Part shown: positions 45,641-55,100 of the stretch, piece after piece
Layout of the letters: each line of letters opens with the position of its first letter
Position numbering within the stretch: position 1 is the first letter of the stretch
NCBI GenBank assembly: GCA_001599755.1
Contig: BCHX01000008.1
Location: 620,001-684,000 of the forward strand
Source of the DNA: Gliomastix tumulicola
Taxonomy: Eukaryota; Ascomycota; Sordariomycetes; Hypocreales; Bionectriaceae
DNA length: 64,000 nt
Reading direction: 5' to 3'
The notes under the pieces: model-generated
What the model saw: the letters and a program-made list of their open reading frames with translations, nothing else
The model's database searches: none
Told to the model about the DNA's origin: nothing
Program-made: the position numbers and the translations under genes

Positions 45641-47011
45641 ATGGCACCCTATGAAGGGATCGCTAAGAGAAACGCCGACGATGAACGCTTGGCCTTTGCT
45701 CGGCAGCTACTAGCTCGCTCTGACGAAATCATATCATTTGTTGACAGTCGCCTGGGATGGGACGGCTACACTTTGTACGACGGCATCCTCGGAGGCTCGT
45801 TCAACATCAGTCTGAAACTGAGACGCGGCGACACAGACGAAGCCGTCATCATCCGCTTTCCAGCTCCGGGCAAGATCCATGTCCCATGGCGGGACGAAAA
45901 GGTCAGGAACGAGGTCGAGGCCATGGCCTACATCCGCCAGCGCACCAGCATACCCGTTCCTCGTGTACTGTCCTGGGGTCTGACAAAAGACAGCCCTGGC
46001 GAGCTTGGCCCATTCATTATCATGGATTTCATGCCTGGGGAAAATCTAGGGCGGTTCCTTGCACCACCGTCCAGCGACAAGGCGGAACCTGTGTTCTTGA
46101 ATCCGGATGTTGATGAGGAAAAATTAGACACTATCTACGACCAGATCGCCACATTCATGCTTGAGCTTTCTAGCTCCAAATTCTCACGAATCGGTGCCCT
46201 TTCTAAGGATCAAGTATCTGGAGACTGGGTTGTGCCCAGTCGGCCATTCACCTACGACATGAATGAGGTTGTTACTGTTGGTGGGAGCTCAGCAGATTTC
46301 TTCGATACAATCACAGGGCCCTTCGATCGTGGAGGCGACTACTTCAAGATGTGCGCGCAGTACTTCAAGTTACACTTGGAGGAGCAGCGAAATATTTCTG
46401 GTAACAACGAAGACCTGGCCTGGAGTCAATATGTTGCACGCCATTATTACCCGCTACTCATTCCCAGTCATGGCGCTGTGGATGACGATGGGCCCTTTCG
46501 GCTGTTTTGCGATGACTTGCGGCCAACAAACATGCTCATCGACCCAGAAAGTCTGCGAATCACGGCAGTCTTCGACTTGGAGTTCACGAACGCCATGCCT
46601 GCGCAGTACAGCCAAGACGTCCCCTGGTGGCTGCTCCTCCAGCATCCGGGGGAATGGTTGAGGGACAAGAGAATGGATGAGTTCCTCCGGCTGTTTGAAC
46701 CAAGGAAGGAGCAGTTCATCCGCGCCGTGCAGCGCATTGAACAAAGCCAGGCTGATAGACGTGATGAGCCTCTGCTGTCCATCCGAATGCAGGAGTCCTG
46801 GGACAGCGGCCGTTTCTGGTTCAACCTTGCAACACGATGCAGCTTCGATGTGGATGATATTTATTGGTACGCGCTTCATAAAGAGGGAATGGGAGAGGCA
46901 ATGCTGAGCAGTGCTATCTTGGGGAATAAGACGGCATTCATCGAACGGAAGATGCGACAGTGCGACGAGTACTTGAAGGAGAAAGACAGTGATGCACGGT
47001 TTGACGAATAG
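45641..47011 (+). CDS. APH-type phosphotransferase (aminoglycoside-phosphotransferase-like kinase)
   Basis: Intronless, 456 residues from ATG 45641; an upstream in-frame ATG at 45548 would add 31 residues that look non-coding. A kinase-like N-lobe has GGSFNISLKLRRGD and the nucleotide-binding lysine region VIIRFPAPGK. A hinge EVEAMAYIRQRTSIPVPRVLSWG follows, then FIIMDFMPGENL. The catalytic loop is FCDDLRPTNMLID (Asp292, Asn297), with the metal-binding Asp312 in VFDLEFTNA. The usual His of the HGD motif is Cys290 here, a substitution I recall from fungal members of this family. Members phosphorylate small hydroxylated molecules of mostly unknown identity. It lies 522 bp after the NLR stop, same strand. 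The last 54 bp (46967-47020, including the stop) recur at 57280-57333. Confidence 0.86.
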   Translation: MAPYEGIAKRNADDERLAFARQLLARSDEIISFVDSRLGWDGYTLYDGILGGSFNISLKLRRGDTDEAVIIRFPAPGKIHVPWRDEKVRNEVEAMAYIRQRTSIPVPRVLSWGLTKDSPGELGPFIIMDFMPGENLGRFLAPPSSDKAEPVFLNPDVDEEKLDTIYDQIATFMLELSSSKFSRIGALSKDQVSGDWVVPSRPFTYDMNEVVTVGGSSADFFDTITGPFDRGGDYFKMCAQYFKLHLEEQRNISGNNEDLAWSQYVARHYYPLLIPSHGAVDDDGPFRLFCDDLRPTNMLIDPESLRITAVFDLEFTNAMPAQYSQDVPWWLLLQHPGEWLRDKRMDEFLRLFEPRKEQFIRAVQRIEQSQADRRDEPLLSIRMQESWDSGRFWFNLATRCSFDVDDIYWYALHKEGMGEAMLSSAILGNKTAFIERKMRQCDEYLKEKDSDARFDE

Positions 47012-47020
47012 TGTACTAGA
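46967..47020 (+). repeat. 54-bp direct repeat, copy A (3' end of the APH gene)
   Basis: Matches 57280-57333 at 52 of 54 bases in the same orientation. It covers the last 14 codons, the stop and 9 bp beyond. Homology stops abruptly on the upstream side and fades downstream. Confidence 0.92.
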
Positions 47021-47340
47021 CGTGTCAAGACACTTTAAGCAGGAGTAAAACAAATCAATTCGACTATAGATAGCAATATCATCCTCCAAACTGTGATCAA
47101 TCACGATACATCAAGCCCCAACACCATTAGAACCACCACCAATCCGAAAGTTGGGGTCCATCGTGCTGAATGTTCGACGGCTGGCTCAATGCGTAAATGC
47201 TGTTCCTCGTCTTCTTTGTTACTTTAGGACCTGTTGAGATTTTGAAAATATAACCCTTTCAACGCGATTCGTCCACTCTGAACTCCAGACGGATCATCTC
47301 GTTCGTAACACCGAATCAGATTACCAATAGCCGATACCTA
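47012..47340. other. Intergenic between convergent APH and caspase genes
   Basis: 329 bp holding the two 3' ends. No gene or further repeat seen apart from the end of the 54-bp repeat. Confidence 0.6.
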
Positions 47341-49359
47341 TTAAGCCTCTCGGACCCAGGTACGAATAGGAAAGTTAAACGCTGCCCACCTCTCTAAAGA
47401 CTCCGGATTGTCAAACTGGTTCCTGTTCCCTGAAGTCTGGCGTATGATTTGTCCCACACTCTGCTGCTCGAAGATATCAAACGCTGTCCAATGCGATGTG
47501 ATAACAACCTTGAGCGTATCTTCATAGTAGGTAGGTTTTCTCTGAAACATGACATCTGGCATCTCTGTATAGATGCGGTGCCGCAGACTCCTATCGTATC
47601 CGTCCCCCTGCTGACGAGATGGCAGGAGGAAGGAGAGGGTGGCGTGGTGGATGTGCTCGACTTCCCAGATGGAGCTCAGGGCGTATATGTATACATACAG
47701 AGCTGTACTGCCGAAATTATCGACGGAGATCTCCACGGAGAACGGGGCGCTGTCATCTACCTCCTGGATCTCTATTAACTGCCCTGGCTTGTACGCGTTC
47801 GATCTGCCGTGCGTCCTAGCGTTTATACTGAATGATCCCATGAATGGGTCATCTGTGCTGAGCGAGTGGTTGCAGAGTTCTTTGACGAAGGTGTACTTCG
47901 TGATGTGGAAGATAAACGCGGCCACATCGTGGATACCAGTGCGATCCACGGGCATGGGAGGCATGTTCATCAACTCGTGGCCCGTGCGATCGAGAATCTG
48001 GAAGGTATCTATGCCGTCAACCTGGCTGTCGTCGCTGACGCGTCGGATCTGGAACCTATACATCTCGTCGCCATTAGGGGGCACGGCTCGCAGTCCCAAC
48101 GATGACAATACCACTCCCCATTCATCCAAATCCCCCAGACTGGTATCTAGGCGAACGGGGAATTCCTGCAGGCGGCGTCGCGATTGCACGACCGCTGTTG
48201 GGCTGAGACCGCTCCATCGAGACTCAGCCGCCGTCCGAGGCGTGCTAGAAGCGCCCAAGAGGGACGTGAAAGCCCTCGCTTCGAGGATGCGAAGAGATCT
48301 ACGAGCGCCACCGGCTACCGTGACGACGACCTCATCGCCCTGACTCAGGCCGTGAGCCTCGCCTCCCAGCAAGAGGGGGGCCCCGTGTGCGCTGTTGATG
48401 ACTGGCATCTCCACGGCTTCCTCGCCGGCGTCCAGACCAGCAAGGGCGTCCCGAGGCGGCGGCGGCCCGAAGAAGGCCAGATTCTTGTTCCCGAAGAGAC
48501 ACGGGATTTGGGACTGATTCCGCTGAGCATCCTGGAAGAACTTGGCGCGAAGGTGCCGGTAGATACGCGAGTGTCTCAGCCCCAGCCCTTCGGACTGGCT
48601 GAGCACGTCGTAGAGAAAGTAGGACAGCTTGCCAAAGTACCGACCCTGCTCCTCGACCTCATGAGCTGGCTCCAGAGGTCCAGACGCCGCCAGGACTGTG
48701 TATCCCTTGGGGTCCATTAACCAGTTCTGCGTCATGCTCAGGCTGCGATACGTGGTTGGACAGGCGGCGGCGGCGGCGGCGGCGGTGGCGGCGGATCTGA
48801 TTTGGGGCTCTGTTGGCTCTAGACATCTGACAGTCTCGCGTCGGTAGACGGTGGCGGCGAAACAGCAGTCGAGGACGACAGTCAGGATAATGCCCTTCTG
48901 CACTATCCTATCAAACATGCCTCCTAAAGTCTGACCATTCATGCCGGCAACCTTCCAAGGGTCGCCGTCATGGAGCAAGCAAAGCGCCAGGTCGCCCGTA
49001 AACTTGTTTGTCGCTTTATCATCAGGATCCTCGTTGGGGGCCTCGGTCTGGCCGTGTCCCGAGTAGTGGAAATATACATAGTCACCTGGATTCGCCGACT
49101 TTTTGACCTTGAGGAGGGCATCGTGCACATTCATCCACGTCGGTAGCGACGCGTCGTCCTCGACGAATGATCTTTCTCCCAGTCCCACTCGTTTCTCCGT
49201 GGCGGTGAGAATCGTGATATTACACGAATTGAGCTGGTCTTCCAGGATGGATTTGATCCTTGTCACATCATTAACGCTCCCGCGGAGTGGCCTCTGTTTG
49301 TAAGCGTTGATACCGACTAGAACAGCGTGGTATTGGGAGGGTTTGGATAGCTGAGACAT
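47341..49359 (-). CDS. Caspase-domain (peptidase C14) protein, metacaspase/orthocaspase-like
   Basis: Intronless, 672 residues. The N-terminal ~310 residues form a caspase fold: YHAVLVGINAYKQRPLRGSVND, the catalytic histidine in YFHYSGHGQT (His102), and the catalytic cysteine in VVLDCCFAA (Cys166, aligned with DSC of metacaspases). An alanine run (~residues 191-198, (GCC)n at ~48766-48795) lies in the loop after the cysteine. Residues ~320-672 are a beta-rich extension (HGLSQGDEVVVTV, FPVRLDTSLGDLDEW, STALYVYIYALSSIWEVEHI, DTLKVVITS) usual in fungal C14 proteins of this size. No prodomain or NACHT is fused. These proteases usually cut after Arg/Lys and can trigger regulated cell death. It is transcribed away from the small SH3-like gene's stop and toward APH. 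The catalytic dyad is intact, so it is probably active in the cytosol. Confidence 0.9.
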   Translation of the reverse strand: MSQLSKPSQYHAVLVGINAYKQRPLRGSVNDVTRIKSILEDQLNSCNITILTATEKRVGLGERSFVEDDASLPTWMNVHDALLKVKKSANPGDYVYFHYSGHGQTEAPNEDPDDKATNKFTGDLALCLLHDGDPWKVAGMNGQTLGGMFDRIVQKGIILTVVLDCCFAATVYRRETVRCLEPTEPQIRSAATAAAAAAACPTTYRSLSMTQNWLMDPKGYTVLAASGPLEPAHEVEEQGRYFGKLSYFLYDVLSQSEGLGLRHSRIYRHLRAKFFQDAQRNQSQIPCLFGNKNLAFFGPPPPRDALAGLDAGEEAVEMPVINSAHGAPLLLGGEAHGLSQGDEVVVTVAGGARRSLRILEARAFTSLLGASSTPRTAAESRWSGLSPTAVVQSRRRLQEFPVRLDTSLGDLDEWGVVLSSLGLRAVPPNGDEMYRFQIRRVSDDSQVDGIDTFQILDRTGHELMNMPPMPVDRTGIHDVAAFIFHITKYTFVKELCNHSLSTDDPFMGSFSINARTHGRSNAYKPGQLIEIQEVDDSAPFSVEISVDNFGSTALYVYIYALSSIWEVEHIHHATLSFLLPSRQQGDGYDRSLRHRIYTEMPDVMFQRKPTYYEDTLKVVITSHWTAFDIFEQQSVGQIIRQTSGNRNQFDNPESLERWAAFNFPIRTWVREA

Positions 49360-49751
49360 GGCGTCGTCGATCGTAACCGGCTTGTAGTGCTTGCGTAGCG
49401 GAGGGTTGGGGTAATTTGGCGTGTGTAGTAGTATGGCTAAGTAGGGAATGGGAAGCTTGCTGATGACTTGTATGGTGTCTGTTGTGCTTCTCGTGCGTTA
49501 CTTGACAAGGGAAAGCATGCACATGCACAGGGTGAGTGAGCAAATGTGGATACGAATATCTAAACATTAAAGAGGCCAACGCCGAGAATGCTAGGATATA
49601 CACACCCCCCATCGATGCCTTGCGCGACTCATTAAATAATATTTACGGGAAGGTCTGGAGACGGTGGCGCAGTTACCAGCTCCGAGATTGGGCCCGACAT
49701 CTGACACCGAAAGTCGGGCCAAGCCTGGACTAATGTATTGACCCCCAATCC
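49360..49751. other. Intergenic upstream of the caspase gene
   Basis: 392 bp, presumably the caspase promoter and the 3' end of the small upstream gene. Nothing else seen. Confidence 0.5.
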
Positions 49752-50174
49752 TTACGTGGGTATGAGTGACTTGCAGCTCACTGCGTAGCTCCGAACGGGG
49801 GTCACGCCATCCTGCTCGACGAGGGTACATTTTCCCTGGGGGGCAATGGACTCGACTAAATAAGGGCCCTCCCTTTCTCCGTCCTCGTTGATGAAGTAGA
49901 CTTGATCATTTGGGCGGTACGGCTTGATCTGATGGAGTATAAAGTCAGCATCGCTGGCATTCCAACTCGCGAGTGGATCGCACCTCAGTAGTAGACTGGA
50001 CGTGCGGGCGTGTTCCGGCATCCACGTAGCCATGTGGCTGGTTGGTTCTACACAAGTTGTTAGTTCGACCTCGCGACATCTTTTCGTCAAGCGGCTAGGG
50101 ACCAACTCGGTATCGTCAAAGGTCATGATGGGATATGTGAGCCAATCGATGGTGCTAATCCAGGACACTGGCAT
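49752..50174 (-). CDS. Small protein with C-terminal SH3-like module
   Basis: 140 residues from ATG 50174; the longer open frame upstream has no ATG. The N-terminal ~80 residues are unremarkable. The last ~57 residues (YRPNDQVYFINEDG, EREGPYLVESIA, PQGKCTLVEQDG, then VRSYAVSCKSLIPT) have the strand pattern of a KOW/SH3-like barrel found at the end of small uncharacterised fungal proteins. It has no signal peptide or helix able to cross a membrane. It shares a 322-bp divergent promoter region with the DUF6594 gene and is codirectional with the caspase gene, so coexpression as an adaptor or protease substrate is possible but only inferred. The central start choice rests on being the first ATG. 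Confidence 0.6.
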   Translation of the reverse strand: MPVSWISTIDWLTYPIMTFDDTELVPSRLTKRCREVELTTCVEPTSHMATWMPEHARTSSLLLRCDPLASWNASDADFILHQIKPYRPNDQVYFINEDGEREGPYLVESIAPQGKCTLVEQDGVTPVRSYAVSCKSLIPT

Positions 50175-50496
50175 GGCGGAAATAGGGAAGATGGGTGGCC
50201 GAATAGAGCTATATATGCAGGTTCCCAGCAGCCAAGGCCCGCTGCGCTGCCTCACTGTTGCTGCCTAAAGCACTCGTATGCTTAGCTACCTACCTACCAA
50301 ATATAGCACTGCCCATAAATCCTCGGTGTCGACGTGCAGCCAGGCGATGCAGACCCAGTCCGACTTTCTACGAGCAACGCAACAGCAGAGAGGCCCAGGC
50401 TCGAAAAGAACTTAAAAGCCCATAGTAGTTCAGCTGAGATGCGCTCCGCGACAGCGGGGACTTCGTCTCTCTGCGTCCTAATCAATAGAAGATGCC
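50175..50496. promoter_or_regulatory. Divergent promoter between the SH3-like and DUF6594 genes
   Basis: 322 bp separating two opposite start codons at the centre of the protease block. No TATA or palindromic operator stood out. Confidence 0.4.
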
Positions 50497-51671
50497 ATGA
50501 GTAAGCGTACCTGTTTCATTTCGTTGTTGTTGAGCGGGATGAGGCCCGCCGCGCCCAGTGAGCCCCCTGTCGAACTGTCCCAACCTGAGTTGCCGGCGCG
50601 ACGACGACGCCACCGAGTCATCGAGGAATATAGGCCAGGCTACCCGCAGTACACGACACTCCTGGCCTCCGCCGACCCTTTCCTCGTATGTCGCCGGTTC
50701 AGGAGACTGCGGGCTCGTCTGATACTGCTCAAGCAGGATAAGATCATGTCTCTGGAGCGGGAGCTGGACAGACTGGATGACGAAGAGCCTCATGCCCTGA
50801 ATCTGAGTCAGCTTCGACTAGACCGGAATGAGGACCGGCAGAAGCTTCTGGCTGAGATTGAGCACCACCTTGCCGAGTACGGTACGTCAGCATCTTCTTC
50901 TTTGGGGAAGACCGTGCGTCCTACCTCTAGCTGACCTGAAGGGCCGCCCCTGGAGCCCCCATCACACAGATGCCTGCGTTGGCGCAGCCGAACGCGCCCT
51001 ACGATGCCCAGATGCGGAGCCCCGTGACATCACGAGTCTTCAGAACTGGCTCGATGCGAATGGGTCCATCTCCAGGGAGGGCGAGGCGTATCTACAGCAC
51101 AGCCGAGACCTGTGCGCTGTCGCCCCCGTGACGGACAGCGCGCTCGTGTATATTGAGGACTGGGTCGAGCGCAGGCTATCCCGAATGCCCGGGTTGCCCG
51201 ATGTAAGTGATGCCGAGAGGGGGTAGGTCTATTCTTGCACGCATCTAATTGACAGAAAGCAAGCAGAAATCTCAGGATATTTCAGCTACGCCCGGCGTGG
51301 TCATCTACTCCGGCGCCTTGGTCAAGAGGATGGCCACGGGGCTTATGATCGCCCTGGTCACTATCCTCCTACTTCTGCCCATCATCATCTGCAATCTGAT
51401 CATGAGCGGCCCCATCAGGCTCTTCGTCGTGATGGTGGCTACCGTCGTCTATCTCCTGGTCCTAGCGGCTCTCACGAGAGCCAAGACGACCGAGCTGGTT
51501 GTAGCAGCTACAACGTAGGTCACCCTTCTCAAGAATATACCCCTTCCTCGTTATTTGTCGTTGTACTACGTGGTGATGTCCCGCTTGTCGCTAACATCGC
51601 CTCCCAGTTATGCCACCGTCCTCATCGTCTTCGTGTCGGGCAATGATGCGGGACTTGGCAGGGCGTGCTAA
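50497..51671 (+). CDS. DUF6594 protein: helical domain plus C-terminal membrane helices
   Basis: Four exons: 50497-50881, 50970-51202, 51264-51514 and 51608-51671, giving 310 residues. The third exon has alternative in-frame acceptors ending at 51263, 51266 or 51275. The start may instead be ATG 50539. The family pattern is clear once spliced: EEYRPGYPQYTTLLASADPFLVCRRF, LRARLILLKQDKIMSLERELDRLDDEE, RNEDRQKLLAEIEHHLAEYD, DITSLQNWLDANG, IEDWVERRL, then two strong membrane helices (MIALVTILLLLPIIICNLIM; LFVVMVATVVYLLVLAAL) and a third, shorter one ending TYATVLIVFVSGND. DUF6594 proteins are frequent in filamentous fungi, often near NLR-type genes; their role is unknown. The soluble domain looks like a long helical bundle. 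Position between two protease genes makes it a candidate membrane effector or anchor. The CHAT gene follows on the same strand. Confidence 0.87.
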
Positions 51672-52162
51672 TAGGGCACTTGCTGCTTGGACTCCCCGGC
51701 CAGCCAGTGGGCGCACCCAAGCAGCAGTGGCTCGGCGTCGCGAGTCCGCTGTAAGAAGAAAAAAGAAAAATAGGGGGAGGCGTGGGGTGGATACTGTATG
51801 CATGGAACTGGGGAAAGGGCAAACGTATACGTATGCGGGCGGTGCAGACGCAGTCAGAGTCGTATTGGGGGCGTCACGCTTGCTGCTGGAGGATCACAGA
51901 GGCAGCCAGTTACGTGGCTGGTATTGCAACGTGGATAGAGGATATTCTGCATTAGTTCTTTACTCATGGGAAGGGAAGGCAGCGCACGAGTGACAGCAGA
52001 CGATCCGCCGCACGTGCAATGATGACTTGTTAAGAGCTCGACTATTCGTTACATCATTCCAAGACCAATCCGACCCTGTAAGCGAGCTCTTCCCACAACC
52101 AAAGCTTAGATCTCTCATGCAACTTATCTCTCCCCATCAAGGATAACCAAAAGCAAAACAAA
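51672..52162. other. Intergenic upstream of the CHAT gene
   Basis: 491 bp with no gene. It holds the 3' end of the DUF6594 gene and the CHAT promoter. Confidence 0.5.
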
Positions 52163-55100
52163 ATGGCACCGCCGGAGGATGCTATCATCACCAGAATAGC
52201 CCAGCCCCAATCCGTCCCTCCACACTTCTATACCTTCCAAGGAGGTTGCCAGCCCAAGCCGGACTCCCTCGCGGGGCTCTTCGATAGATGTACGGAAGAC
52301 TTCAAGCGTGTGCCGGACCTGGAAAGCCTGGATGAATCGATCTGTCAGCTGTGGGAGGCACTGGAGCCCGGCGCGACATGGCTTGACACGGCACGCGGAC
52401 TTCTTCGCGCCGGTGCCGCGTATGCCGATAGACGAAGGAGGACGCACTCGTATTCCGACCAGATAGCCGTCGCCATGCTCCTCCGGGAGGCGGCTTTGGC
52501 CATACCAGACAACGACGCAGACAAGGCGGTCGTGGTCGATCTCGCGGGGACGGCCGGCGGCCAGCTTTACGCTGAGGGTCGGTGGTGGGACGACTACATC
52601 ACGATGACCGAGCTCCTCAAGACGATCCTCGAGGTTGACTCGGGATCTGCCATGCAGGCTAGGGTGCTTGAGGTCCTTGGCGGCTTCACCACGATGCACT
52701 TTATGAGCGCCGGACAGATCGGGTTCGCCAACGAGTCCATCAGCTACCTCGAGTCCTCCCTAGCCCTCATTCCGGCATCCGACCCGGCCAGGCTGAGGGT
52801 CGGTGATCTGCTCCTCCATGTGGCACACCGCAAATACCAGTCGACAAAGACGACGGAGGACCTCGAATACGTCATCGTCTGTCGGCGACGGGTCATGGAA
52901 ATAACGCCAGACCATGATGCTGACCATGACGGCGACGGGACCAGCCTACTCGACTGGGTCAGGCTCACAACTGACTCCTGTTTGCTCGCCGGACGACGCA
53001 GAGATCAAGGGATGCTCGAAAAGGCCGTTGCTCTAGCCGACACCACCCTGAACCGACTTCCCGACAACCATACGGCCCGGCCTTTCGTCCTCTATAACCA
53101 AGGCGCAGCGTATGAAGCTTTGCACGAGCTGACGGGCGAGCTGGCTCTTCTCCAGGTGGCCGTCAATGAGTACCAGGAAGCCCTCCCCATGATCACCCGG
53201 AACACACCCGGCAGGGAAGGCTGGGTGGAGCGTGCAGCCGCGGCTGCTCGGTGTTTCTTTTCCAAGAGTCCAGGGGTTGAGAGCCGAGATATACTGTCAA
53301 GCCTCCTGGATCTAGAGCTGGAGCAGCTCCCAGCCGGCTCCGCGCGTCGTTGCGGCACGCTTCGTCTGGCTGCGAGGTTAAGCTTTGACAGGTCATGGAT
53401 ATCACCGGACCCAGCCCTCACGGCCGAAGCCATCCGCCGCTACAACCTCTCATTGGTAGAGATGCCACCTGAGGACCCCGACAGAATCAAGGATGGGGAC
53501 CATTTAGCGCTGCTTATGGCTAGGGAGAAGGTGTTGCGAGGCGAGACCCTGTCAGAACCGGAGCTGGAGGCCCTGAGCGAGAATCAAGTGTGTCAAAATC
53601 TCTGTGCAGTGCCCAGGACAGGACCCGCGTCCGTTCGCGCAGAGCTCATGCACATGTCCCTCGGGGGCGCCGAGTCCCTGAGACTAAAGAGGACACAGGA
53701 CACGGCGAGTGTGAGAACATGGATAAGAAGCCTCGAGGATATGCTGGAGGGGCTGTCTCCCAATGATCCCAGCCGGTTTAATGTGGGAATGCACATTGGA
53801 TTTAGTTACGTCGAGCTCTGGAACCGAACGAACGGCATGCATGACTACGACAAGGCGACCGAATACTTCAACAAGATCTCCCAGATCGAGGTGAACGGCG
53901 GCCTCAACAAGGACCTGCAGCCTGTGTTCTCCCACTTGGCTATCAATCTGGAGCATACCAGCAAGATGCTGCGGGGCGGTGCGGCGCGATCCGAGTTGGA
54001 TCAGAACCTGGGTACTTGCATCCAAGCGGCTGAGGGCCTTATGGCAAGGAAAGGGCCCAAGGAGCTCTCCGCTTGGGGTCTGGCCCAGACTGCGGATTTA
54101 CTCCGCTCACGGTGGCTTGAGAGGCGCGACGAGGAAGACCTGGACCGGTGTATCCAACTGTATCGAGAGTCGCTGGCCGGGATGCCTGACTCTTTTGACA
54201 ATTCCCCAGCAAAGTCGAACCTACTCCATGCTACCGGCGACGCTTTTCTCCAACGGTATCTATGGAGGAACGCGCTGGACGACCTCGAGACCGCGATCCA
54301 ATACCTGGAGCGGTCTGTCAAGGAATCCGCATCCGTGGATCGTCAGCGCCGTGCAGCCCAACTCAATACGCTTGGCAAGGGCTATATCGCGCGGCATCCA
54401 AGGACGTCTGATCCGGAGGATCTGTCGACAGGGCTGCGGAAGCTAAGAGAGGCCGTAGACTTGTGCGAGGCCGACACGGCGCGTAACGCACGATACCACA
54501 CCGACCTCGCCACAGCGTACTTCGCTCAATATGAGACCTCAAGAGACCCGTCAGATATCAACCATGGTATTCACCTCGCCGAGGAGAGCATACGCATCGA
54601 GCAGCGCCTCGGAGGGCCCAGCGGGCACGCTAAATTCCCCTTGGCATGGATGTACAAGGCGCGGTACAAGCTGAGCCACGACGTCCAGGACTGGGCGCTT
54701 CAAGTCCAATGTCTGCACGAGTGCCTAAGCCAGCTTGAGGAGGGGAGTGATGCGTGGTGGATGTGCTCTAATTTGCTCGGTTCGGCTTTCGCAGAGCTCT
54801 ACGAAACAACGGGCCTGGAAGGGCATGCGCGTGTGGCCAGGTCGTATTTCGAGGCGGCTCCGTCATCCTCTGCTCACCTCATGTCCAAGATCACATCGAT
54901 GACGGCGGAATCCCATTTCTACCTGTTCGTATCCAAGGGCGAGTGGCCACAGGCATTCCGCGTCGCCTCCGACTTGGTGTCGCAGCTCCATCACCAGGTG
55001 GGCTGGTCCCTCAAACCCGTCGACAAGCAGTTTCTTCTGCGGAGGCTAGCAGAGCTTGGTCCGGACGCCGCCGGCGTCGCCCTGCTGGCCGGGGAACGCC

